Assembly (NCBI RefSeq): GCF_014773435.2
Contig: NZ_JACXAG020000011.1
Coordinates: forward strand, 1 to 64,000
Source: Polycladospora coralii
GTDB taxonomy: Bacteria; Bacillota; Bacilli; Thermoactinomycetales; Thermoactinomycetaceae
Reading direction: 5' to 3'
DNA length: 64,000 nt
The notes beneath the pieces are model-generated. The model searched no databases and was not told the DNA's origin. It saw only the letters and a program-made list of their open reading frames with translations. Below are positions 1 through 6,967 of this stretch, piece after piece. The stretch's first letter is position 1. Each line of letters opens with the position of its first letter. Made by a program: the position numbers and the translations under genes.

Positions 1-462
1 GTTAGTACAATCAGTGGCACATCTCTAACGGATGTCATTACCGAAATGAAAACGACTGAGGATAAAGAAGCCTTTATGGAGAAGTACGGCATTGATAAAG
101 AAGCATTAAAAGCAGAATTAGATAAAATCCATCCGAATAAAAAAGGAAAAGGGGCACACAAAGAAGTTGCATTGAAAAATCTAGCATCTTATTTGAATAA
201 GAGTGAAACAGAAACAAAAGCATTGATGGAAGAAAACGAAATTGGGATTAAAAAGCTAAGTACAGTAGCGGCAGTTAGTACAATCAGTGGCACATCTCTA
301 ACGGATGTCATTACCGAAATGAAAACGACTGAGGATAAAGAAGCCTTTATGGAGAAGTACGGCATTGATAAAGAAGCATTAAAAGCAGAATTAGATAAAA
401 TCCATCCGAATAAAAAAGGAAAAGAGCCAAAAGGCGACAAAACGGAGAAAAAAAGCTCCTAA
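1..462 (+). CDS. 91-residue tandem-repeat protein, 5' end outside window
   Basis: The frame is open from base 1, so this is the C-terminal end of a larger protein. Bases 1-150 recur exactly at 274-423, giving a 273-bp (91-residue) repeat unit. The unit is charged and helical (TTEDKEAFMEKYGID, ALKAELDKIHPNKKGK), and the protein ends in a lysine/serine-rich tail. There is no signal or membrane segment in the visible part. Perfect DNA identity between units implies recent duplication or conversion. I do not recognise the family, and function is unknown. A terminator follows at 507-538. Confidence 0.7.
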   Translation, partial: VSTISGTSLTDVITEMKTTEDKEAFMEKYGIDKEALKAELDKIHPNKKGKGAHKEVALKNLASYLNKSETETKALMEENEIGIKKLSTVAAVSTISGTSLTDVITEMKTTEDKEAFMEKYGIDKEALKAELDKIHPNKKGKEPKGDKTEKKSS

Positions 463-506
463 TACGTTTTCATTTCTCGATAAAAGGAAATGAAGTGATG
501 AAGAGT

Positions 507-538
507 GCCCCCTTATACAATGATAAGGGGGCTTTTCT
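507..538 (+). terminator. Rho-independent terminator
   Basis: A perfect 10-bp stem (GCCCCCTTAT/ATAAGGGGGC) is followed by TTTTCT, downstream of the repeat protein. The rest of 463-764 shows nothing further that I can support. Confidence 0.85.
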
Positions 539-764
539 CTGTTTGAGTAGCAATCTTGTTCAGTAAGAACAAGATGAGCTTACAATAATAGATAGGAGAT
601 GACCCTATAAGGATTCTCTTCTAATATTTTAGAAAGGACTCCTTATAGGAATAGATATGCTACCTTGATGGTAGTTTTTTGAATATGATGGAAGGTCTAT
701 GATATAACTAAGAAGAGAGTGTCTGTAACTTTATTTTGGTTGCAAAGAGGAGAGTGAGATTGTA

Positions 765-1427
765 ATGGCCTTGAATAAGATGATCTACCTCAGTGTACTT
801 TTGGTATTCAGCGGATTGATTCTTGTATCCTGCTCCGTGAATGAAGGAAATAAAGAAGAAGTAAAAAGTACTACACAGAAAAAAAATTCACAACATGATG
901 AAAAAAAGGAAATGACACCTTTTGACGAGTATATTGAGAAAAACAAATATCCTGATACTTTTCTGCAAAAAGGTGAACTGAAAGATGGAGTTGCTAAGTT
1001 ATATTTTTTTAGTGATTATGAAAAATATAAAATATCTTTAAATTCTTTATCAGAGGTGGATAAGACACTACTGCCCCAACACTTTGATAATTGGTCTAAG
1101 GGAGGAGATGCTGTGTATGGGAAAAGTGTAGAAGAAGCTCTTATTAATACATTTGAAATATACTGGTTGTTTCCAAAAGATATAAAAGAAGTTCATATGG
1201 AGATTCCTATAGATGGAAGTATATATATTTTCAAAGGAGATCAAGAAAAATTAAAAAAGTTTGTTCTCGATGATTTAACAAAAATAAGTGGTGACTGGAA
1301 TCCTGACCGTCAAAAGCTACGCAAGGCTTTTGACACAAAAGATCCTGATTTTTTGGTTTTTATACGCGCCCGGATAGAACATGGCATTAGTAAACCAGTT
1401 CTCAAACCTTTTTTGTCTGTAAAGTAA
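765..1427 (+). CDS. Secreted lipoprotein, unknown function
   Basis: The N-terminus is hydrophobic (IYLSVLLVFSGLILVSC) and ends in a lipobox-like LVSC, with Cys23 the predicted lipidated residue. The mature 198-aa chain begins with a lysine/glutamate-rich linker. GAGGAG lies about 12 nt before the ATG. It converges on the phage DUF1906 gene and shares a bidirectional terminator with it. It could be the last plasmid/host gene before the phage block. The mature domain is not recognised. Confidence 0.75.
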   Translation: MALNKMIYLSVLLVFSGLILVSCSVNEGNKEEVKSTTQKKNSQHDEKKEMTPFDEYIEKNKYPDTFLQKGELKDGVAKLYFFSDYEKYKISLNSLSEVDKTLLPQHFDNWSKGGDAVYGKSVEEALINTFEIYWLFPKDIKEVHMEIPIDGSIYIFKGDQEKLKKFVLDDLTKISGDWNPDRQKLRKAFDTKDPDFLVFIRARIEHGISKPVLKPFLSVK

Positions 1428-1431
1428 AGTG

Positions 1432-1459
1432 AAGGAGAACCGAAAAGGTTCTCCTTTTG
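1432..1459. terminator. Bidirectional terminator
   Basis: AAGGAGAACC-GAAA-AGGTTCTCCTT stem with T-runs on both sides, between convergent genes 765-1427 and 1462-3453. Confidence 0.8.
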
Positions 1460-1461
1460 AG

Positions 1462-3453
1462 CTAGTTAAACGGTGTATCTATAACATATGAACTGGGCTC
1501 TACACGGTGAGTGGGTAAGTGAATCCACCCAGAAATACGTTCTCCATCAAATTCATTATTTTTATATCCACGAATACTAACAAATTGAATAGAGTCATCA
1601 TCTACATCTGAAATAAATCCAGTATTCAAATCGAGTGTAAGTGCTGTACCTGCTGGCAATGTTCTATATTGCTCTTTGCTAATGTACCCTTTATTTAAGT
1701 AGAATTTGGTGGGAGACCTAAGAATGATTTCTTCCCAATTTTTTATAGGGTATAATTTAAATGTATCATCCATATATTGTGTATATGTTCCGTCTGAAGC
1801 TAACCATAATACTTGGGTTGTCCAAGTCGAATTTTTAAAGTCCCAAGTTCTAAAAGTCGCATTATTATTTCCCTTCTCCCAAAAATACCAAACTTGACCT
1901 TTTTTTACTTCTAAACCTTCAATGGCACTGTTAATATTACTCACCCAAAGTGAATGTGGTATTGGTTCGACCACAGATCGAACTGAATCATCATAACGCT
2001 TGATAACATGATCAAGACCAAAATTGAGACCGTCTTCCCCAGGACCAGTTTCTCTAATTTGATCATAGATCCAATTCCGTGGTAAGGGATAACCTAAGTT
2101 GCCACTAAAACCAGTAGACATGCCACTAACAAAACTTTTTTCAGCCAGTCCAGCCTCGGATACTTGAATGCATACATTTCTTGAACCATAGACTCCAATG
2201 TTGTAATTAGGGGATATACCTTCTGCGATTCCTCTGAAATGGGGAATGATATTATTTGTTATATCGCTTCCTAGAGCGTCGAAATCAACTGCAAAATAAA
2301 TTGTTGTTCCTGATTTAAAACCATAACCTTCTGCTGCAGAGGCGGCGGCTGAACCATCTTCCAATCCTTGCTGATAATTGAAGTAATTAGCCTCACCGCC
2401 ATAGGTTTGGTAGATTGGAAACATTGATAGACCTTCTTTAAAAATAGTTTGAAGTTCTCCTACTTGAATTTTCTTGTCGTGCACATTTTCATTTGTATGT
2501 GAAGCGTTTACTAAATAACGACCAACTGTTTCGTATCCTTTTTGCTTAAGCACTTTCGCGCGTTCAGAAGTAATTTCACGAATTGTATCACAAGCTGTTG
2601 TTGTGCGATGTGGATCACCTGTACTAACGAGTAGAGATGCCCAAGTTTGGAAGTCGCCAATACCTGTCGTTGGGAGAGTTACAAACTCTTGAAATTCCTT
2701 CACTTTATCACTTAGTAACTGGGAAAAAACACCATCAAAAGGTACTGCATAGTTATTAAAAATCATTGCTGCCTGGAATAAAGAAACAAATTTATTATCA
2801 TTACCAATGGATAATGTCGGTAATAGTCTCTGAGTAGTAGGGCCAAACCGTCCATTTGCTACACTGTCGCTTAATCCTTCTTCATATTGAATAGCATATA
2901 CCAAAGCCTTCTGTATATCGCGTGAGAACAAGCCATCACAAGGAATAAAATAAAAATTTTTGCGATGATTATAGTTTCTGTTTAACCATTGTTGAATATT
3001 TCTAACAGATCCACTACCGCCTGCTAATTGTACATAGGAATCCATATTCAAAAGTGCTTTAAATAATTTTGGTGTAACCACACCATCTGGGGTATATAGA
3101 CCTATATTCTCTTTAATGTCTCGAATTGCTTCTGCTGTATTTAGATCAAAAACACCTGTAATACCGTATGGTTGGTATCCTTTACAATATAGACCGCATT
3201 GGATTATTTTAACAATATTAGAGTTTGTATTAGATGACATGGAAATATCACCTAGTCTCTCCAATGCTGCTAGCGTGCCTGACCCAAAGCTATGAGCGGT
3301 TTTTGTAATACCTAGTTCAAGTTGTAATGCTGTTGTTAGAGAAAACATGGTTGACCAACCAGTTCTCCCATCCTCAGGGGCAATTGTAAAGCCAGATCGC
3401 CCACTGTATTCACTATTTACCCACTGTTGTGCTTGAAGTACCATTTGATCCAT
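1462..3453 (-). CDS. Peptidoglycan-binding / DUF1906 glycoside-hydrolase-like protein
   Basis: Large wall-active protein, 663 aa. The first ~300 residues contain repeated peptidoglycan-binding-like modules (GVFDLNTAEAIRDI, DGLFSRDIQKAL, GRFGPTTQRLLP, DGVFSQLLSDKVKEFQ). Around 305-500 there is a DUF1906 (Rv2525c-like, TIM-barrel) domain with KGYETVGRYLVNAS, YQTYGG and TIYFAVDFDA. The C-terminal ~150 aa are unassigned. I chose the start at the fourth codon of the open frame because AAAGGAGAG is 9 nt from that ATG; the upstream ATG is too close. It is the last gene of the phage late block, so it may be a lysis accessory or virion wall hydrolase; no catalytic proof is visible. Confidence 0.75.
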   Translation of the reverse strand: MDQMVLQAQQWVNSEYSGRSGFTIAPEDGRTGWSTMFSLTTALQLELGITKTAHSFGSGTLAALERLGDISMSSNTNSNIVKIIQCGLYCKGYQPYGITGVFDLNTAEAIRDIKENIGLYTPDGVVTPKLFKALLNMDSYVQLAGGSGSVRNIQQWLNRNYNHRKNFYFIPCDGLFSRDIQKALVYAIQYEEGLSDSVANGRFGPTTQRLLPTLSIGNDNKFVSLFQAAMIFNNYAVPFDGVFSQLLSDKVKEFQEFVTLPTTGIGDFQTWASLLVSTGDPHRTTTACDTIREITSERAKVLKQKGYETVGRYLVNASHTNENVHDKKIQVGELQTIFKEGLSMFPIYQTYGGEANYFNYQQGLEDGSAAASAAEGYGFKSGTTIYFAVDFDALGSDITNNIIPHFRGIAEGISPNYNIGVYGSRNVCIQVSEAGLAEKSFVSGMSTGFSGNLGYPLPRNWIYDQIRETGPGEDGLNFGLDHVIKRYDDSVRSVVEPIPHSLWVSNINSAIEGLEVKKGQVWYFWEKGNNNATFRTWDFKNSTWTTQVLWLASDGTYTQYMDDTFKLYPIKNWEEIILRSPTKFYLNKGYISKEQYRTLPAGTALTLDLNTGFISDVDDDSIQFVSIRGYKNNEFDGERISGWIHLPTHRVEPSSYVIDTPFN

Positions 3454-3551
3454 ATTAAACATCTCTCCTTTTTTAATTAGATGGGGATATAGACTTTTAA
3501 ATCAAGCAAATATATATCCCTCATATATTAGTGGCATTCGTATGGCAAGCT

Positions 3552-4046
3552 CTATAATTCTTTCAATATATTTATCTTTTGTTCTGCACGATGAACGTAC
3601 GATTGAATGGTAGACTTTGAACACTTTAAAAGTGATGCAACTTGTGCAAAACTAATTCCTTCCCCTCTAACAGCAACAAAAGACTCATACTCTGACCTAG
3701 AGAGTTGGTCGAGTATGAGTCTTAGTTGTGGATTTTCATGTGATGAACTATTTGATAGCATCACTTGATTTTCTCGCCATTCTATTTCTCGTTGTTGTTT
3801 TGCTGATAACCGGCTCCAGAAAATTTCCCGTTGATAACCAGCATAACGCTCAATTCCTCTACGCTTTTTGGGTTGAGATCTACATTTCATCCATTCCATC
3901 GCCCATTTTAAATCACGTTCCATACCACGTAGTAATTGAATGTCTTTTGGATCTTTCTTACTTGGATATTCTTTATTTGAAAGTCTATCTATTGCTTGTT
4001 GTATATGTTTTAAAGAAGTTTGATACTCTTTCATTAAATTTTCCAA
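3552..4046 (-). CDS. Sigma-70 region-4-like phage regulator (Xpf-like)
   Basis: 164 aa. The C-terminus holds a region-4-type helix-turn-helix (ISFAQVASLLKCSKSTIQSYVHRAEQKI); the N-terminus is charged and helical. It resembles phage positive-control factors such as PBSX Xpf. The TTG start is supported by GGAGG 6 nt upstream. Its position among lysis genes, far from the early region, is unusual for a late activator; a separate ArpU-like gene lies at 26803-27213. Confidence 0.65.
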   Translation of the reverse strand: MENLMKEYQTSLKHIQQAIDRLSNKEYPSKKDPKDIQLLRGMERDLKWAMEWMKCRSQPKKRRGIERYAGYQREIFWSRLSAKQQREIEWRENQVMLSNSSSHENPQLRLILDQLSRSEYESFVAVRGEGISFAQVASLLKCSKSTIQSYVHRAEQKINILKEL

Positions 4047-4096
4047 GATGAGCCTCCACTCTTTGCTATGAAATATTCACAGTGAGCTACTTATCT

Positions 4097-5029
4097 TCAA
4101 AACAACTTCCCCCACGTATTCCGTCCCACGACGCCATCCACAGCCAACCCGTTAGCCTTCTGAAATGCACGCACCTTCTTCTCTGTCTTCGCACCGAACA
4201 CGCCATCTACAGCGATACCGCCAAGCTTTTGTTGCACGACTTTGACGAGATTGCCCTTGCTGCCACGACGCAATATACCGCGATATGGTGGACTAGCTAA
4301 TGCGCTACGCGTTTGATTGCCTACGATGCCATCTACAGTCAGCCCGAATGCCTTCTGGAACTGCGTAACAGCTCGTGCAGTTTTGGGGCCATAGATGCCA
4401 TCGACAGACACGCCTAGAACCTTCTGTACGCTCTTTACAGCGTCAGACTTCATATAAGGGCGTTCTAGCTTTAGTAGATTGCTAGATTGGGTTCTAGGAG
4501 CTTTGTAGCTGGTTATAGTCGTTCCACTAGGCACTTCATTTCCGCGAATACCAAGCACAGCTCTATAGTTGAACACTGGACACTGTTTCCAAGAGTATCC
4601 GGGGAACTCGTTATGACCCTTGATCGCTTTCAAGTTGGGTAACTCTCTTTTCAGATACTGCACCAAGTTAACGAGAGATTCTTTTTGTGCAGCTGTCGGC
4701 TTCTCATAGCGAAAATCGCCACTTAAGCAAATACCGAGTGCGAATCGGTTAGAGTTACCCACATGATACGACTTTACACCGAGATCATGACACCACTTGA
4801 TTGTTCCGTCAGCTTCAATGACAAAGTGGTAGCCGATACCTGGCCAACCATTATTTCTTGTATGATAACGTGCATAGGCTTCAGCATTGCAACCGCCTGA
4901 TGATTGTCTAGCCAGTGAATGATGAATCGCAATATGTGTTTTGGATGATGCGCCGTAGTTACGATAGCTCCCTTTATGTGTTAACGACTTACGACAGTCT
5001 TTGAGTTTTGGTAAACTAGTAAAACTCAT
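4097..5029 (-). CDS. N-acetylmuramoyl-L-alanine amidase (endolysin) with PG-binding repeats
   Basis: Phage endolysin, 310 aa. An amidase_2/PGRP domain spans about residues 25-155. The zinc-site pattern is visible: HIAIHHS, then a later His in SYHVGNS and Cys in SWKQCPVF, with GHNEFPG between. Three peptidoglycan-binding modules follow (DAVKSVQKVLGVSVDGIYG, ...AFGLTVDGIVG, ...NGLAVDGVVG). The start at 5029 is chosen because AAGGAGAG lies 7 nt before this ATG; an in-frame ATG 20 codons upstream has no ribosome site. It cleaves the MurNAc-L-Ala bond and works with the holin genes at 6237-6731. Confidence 0.93.
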   Translation of the reverse strand: MSFTSLPKLKDCRKSLTHKGSYRNYGASSKTHIAIHHSLARQSSGGCNAEAYARYHTRNNGWPGIGYHFVIEADGTIKWCHDLGVKSYHVGNSNRFALGICLSGDFRYEKPTAAQKESLVNLVQYLKRELPNLKAIKGHNEFPGYSWKQCPVFNYRAVLGIRGNEVPSGTTITSYKAPRTQSSNLLKLERPYMKSDAVKSVQKVLGVSVDGIYGPKTARAVTQFQKAFGLTVDGIVGNQTRSALASPPYRGILRRGSKGNLVKVVQQKLGGIAVDGVFGAKTEKKVRAFQKANGLAVDGVVGRNTWGKLF

Positions 5030-5061
5030 GTGAACACTCTCCTTTTGATAGATTATGAGAA

Positions 5062-5093
5062 AGCCGTGACTATCGTTACAGATGGTCACGGCT
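5062..5093 (-). terminator. Hairpin, likely terminator
   Basis: AGCCGTGAC/GTCACGGCT stem followed on the minus strand by TTTCTC, between the 5171-5569 gene and the endolysin. Confidence 0.55.
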
Positions 5094-5101
5094 CACGAAT
5101 T

Positions 5102-5163
5102 TTTATCCAATATAGCTGATAATACTCCCACCTCTTAGCGTTAGCGTAGGTGGTGAGTAGTTC
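5102..5163 (+). repeat. Orphan IS200/IS605-like right end (copy 1)
   Basis: A 62-bp element starting TTTATCCAATATAGCTGA and ending in a hairpin (CCCACCT...AGGTGG) plus GTGAGTAGTTC. Near-identical copies lie at 59681-59744 and 61150-61213. The hairpin with terminal TAGTTCAC is typical of the right end/omega-RNA tail of TnpB-bearing IS605 elements. No transposase is nearby. This copy lacks the final AC. Confidence 0.6.
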
Positions 5164-5170
5164 TCTCGGA

Positions 5171-5569
5171 TTAGTATCCTACTTTTGTAATTGCAGCTGT
5201 TTTGAAAGATCCCGGTTCTGAAGTATTTTCTTTATGCTGTTTAATGGCTTCTTTCAAGGTATAGAAGTGCATTCCTAAATAATCAACAGAAGTAGAGGCT
5301 GTATATTCCTGAACAAATTCGGTTTCAAAATCTTCACCTTCATCAACAACAGCAGTTACTTGGATAGTAACTGATTTAACAAATACCGATTTAACGATCT
5401 CATTCTGAAATTTTGCAGATTCCAAAGCTGTATTAATTGCTTCATGTCTGATATCTCTTAAGAGCAAGATTTCATCTTCATTTTCAAGTTTACTGCTATC
5501 AATTAACAATGATTTTTCAGTTACAGTATCCTCAATATTTGTTACTTCGATTTCGGCTTTAAATATCAT
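5171..5569 (-). CDS. Unknown phage protein with its own SOS-type promoter
   Basis: 132 aa, mixed alpha/beta, acidic, with no signal peptide or membrane helix. AAAGGAG sits 8 nt before the ATG. A LexA-like box (5598-5611) overlaps its promoter region, so it may be DNA-damage inducible independently of the late operon. It lies between endolysin and holin genes. Family not recognised. Confidence 0.6.
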   Translation of the reverse strand: MIFKAEIEVTNIEDTVTEKSLLIDSSKLENEDEILLLRDIRHEAINTALESAKFQNEIVKSVFVKSVTIQVTAVVDEGEDFETEFVQEYTASTSVDYLGMHFYTLKEAIKQHKENTSEPGSFKTAAITKVGY

Positions 5570-5597
5570 ATAAATTTCTCCTTTAGGTCTCTGTTTT

Positions 5598-5611
5598 AGA
5601 ACGTTCGTTCT
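5598..5611 (-). promoter_or_regulatory. LexA (DinR)-type operator
   Basis: AGAACGAACGTTCT on the minus strand matches the Bacillus-type GAAC-N4-GTTC SOS box and is palindromic at the ends. A TATATATA stretch (possible -10) lies immediately upstream, so a repressor here would cover the start site of the 5171-5569 gene. Confidence 0.6.
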
Positions 5612-5756
5612 ATATATATTTTACTTTGAATTTCAAAGGTCATGGTCTCAAGATAGTCTCAAAATAGTCTCAACATCAAAAGCCATGGCTAGGTATAGCC
5701 ATGGCTTAGTTGACACAAGAGCAGTATATTTACCATCAATTACAATAAACAATTTT

Positions 5757-6047
5757 CTAGCTATCAACTACTGCAATAACAACAACAGTCACACTAGTCA
5801 AACTGTTATCTTGATGATTACCACTTCCATCTTGCATATTCGCCACTACAGAAACAGTAATTGTATCTCCAGCAACTGTTCTAGCACTTTCTATATGCAG
5901 GGATTTTATATGATGATCTTTACTCACATAACTAATATTAAATCCTTTAAGAAATACTTCAGATTGAATTACTTCTCCAGCAAAATTAAAGTCATGAGTT
6001 TGTCCAAAATTTACTGTCGCACTTCTAATTTCCGTCGATAATGACAT
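5757..6047 (-). CDS. Small phage protein, beta-rich
   Basis: 96 aa. The start at 6047 is chosen because GGAGG lies 8 nt upstream; the longer in-frame ATG at 6149 has none. The sequence is beta-rich and resembles an H-type-lectin-like strand pattern (TVNFGQTHDFNF ... SVTVVVIAVVDS), but this is weak. It could be a receptor-binding or accessory tail protein. No assignment. Confidence 0.5.
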   Translation of the reverse strand: MSLSTEIRSATVNFGQTHDFNFAGEVIQSEVFLKGFNISYVSKDHHIKSLHIESARTVAGDTITVSVVANMQDGSGNHQDNSLTSVTVVVIAVVDS

Positions 6048-6236
6048 AAAAAAAACCTCCAATCCCATCTCAAATTGAGAAGTCTCATCGGAATTCAACA
6101 TAACTTGTCCAATCTCAATAAGATTCAACTCTGCTGATATAATATGCATTTTGTTAGAAAATGGTGACTATATATCACGGTTTTATGAAATTGAATATTG
6201 TTTTTCTTCAACAATAGGGGTATGCGATGAAAGCTA

Positions 6237-6452
6237 TTATTTTTCTTGAACCTTTGCTCGCGTATTGGGATTATAAGAGAAAATACCCAATGCCACCGCA
6301 ATTCCACATGCAGCGTTAAAAACCTCTTCCCACTGTGTCCACGACTCTGGTGCAATGTCCAGACCTAGCGCGGATGTGAGCAACTTCGCAAACGCAAAAA
6401 ATAGACCCCATACCACGGGATCTTTAAGTTTAGATATAATGTTGGTTTTCAT
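6237..6452 (-). CDS. Phage holin
   Basis: 71 aa with two hydrophobic segments (VVWGLFFAFAKLLTSALGL and AACGIAVALGIFS) and a charged C-terminus (NPNTRAKVQEK), the usual small phage holin layout. GGAGG is 8 nt before the ATG at 6452. It would permeabilise the membrane to release the endolysin. It lies directly after XhlA. Confidence 0.75.
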   Translation of the reverse strand: MKTNIISKLKDPVVWGLFFAFAKLLTSALGLDIAPESWTQWEEVFNAACGIAVALGIFSYNPNTRAKVQEK

Positions 6453-6467
6453 GTGTGATTCCTCCAT

Positions 6468-6731
6468 CTATTTAATTAGTAGTCTTAAAACATTAGACAA
6501 GACGCTTGCGATAACTAGCCCCCATAACCATAGTTGCCTTGCCTCCACTTTCTCAACATATTTGAAAGCTTCATCGGCCCTACTTTTTGCTTCAGTGACT
6601 TTGCTATCTTTGATTTGACACTCTAAATGATCCAATCTAGTTTCAATCCTCTGTAACGTCTTCTGCATCTCTTGCACAGAGTCATAAACCTCCTTAGATG
6701 AGATCAGCACTCCGTTTTCCTTTTCCGCCAC
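6468..6731 (-). CDS. xhlA: XhlA-family lysis-associated protein
   Basis: 87 aa. A coiled coil (VQEMQKTLQRIETRLDHLE) is followed by a C-terminal membrane helix (LWLWGLVIASVLSNVLRLLI), the XhlA architecture. The GTG start at 6731 has AAGGAGG 6 nt upstream. XhlA proteins act with a holin and amidase in PBSX lysis. Confidence 0.8.
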   Translation of the reverse strand: MAEKENGVLISSKEVYDSVQEMQKTLQRIETRLDHLECQIKDSKVTEAKSRADEAFKYVEKVEARQLWLWGLVIASVLSNVLRLLIK

Positions 6732-6754
6732 ACGTATCACCTCCTTGGCGGCAT

Positions 6755-6774
6755 AAAAAAAAGCGCTTATGCGC
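6755..6774 (-). terminator. Short terminator before xhlA
   Basis: On the minus strand GCGC-ATAA-GCGC is followed by eight T. It overlaps the stop of the 6767-6967 gene and may separate the structural and lysis transcripts. Confidence 0.5.
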
Positions 6775-6967
6775 CAGTTTGGTCGTTTTCTTCTTCATTT
6801 TGCTCTTGCTGCATCTGCTGTAACATCATGAATTCTTCATGTTCTAACTGAGATAAGAGCTCATTTACAATCATTCGGTTAATCGTGATCCCTAGTTGAT
6901 TCTCCCGAACTAGCTGAATTAGCTTTGCTTTTGTTTGATTGATCTTTAGTTCTACTGGTGTCTGCAT
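6767..6967 (-). CDS. Small phage protein overlapping tal 3' end
   Basis: 66 aa, helical, with a Gln/Glu-rich tail (MLQQMQQEQNEEEN). GAGGAGGG is 5 nt before the ATG at 6967. It overlaps the end of the tail gene by about 88 bp in another frame. Unknown function; similar small genes often lie between Tal and holin in Gram-positive siphophages. Confidence 0.55.
   Translation of the reverse strand: MQTPVELKINQTKAKLIQLVRENQLGITINRMIVNELLSQLEHEEFMMLQQMQQEQNEEENDQTGA

Noticed and set aside
5757..6047. H-type lectin domain
   Set aside because: Only a loose strand pattern; key residues cannot be confirmed by eye.
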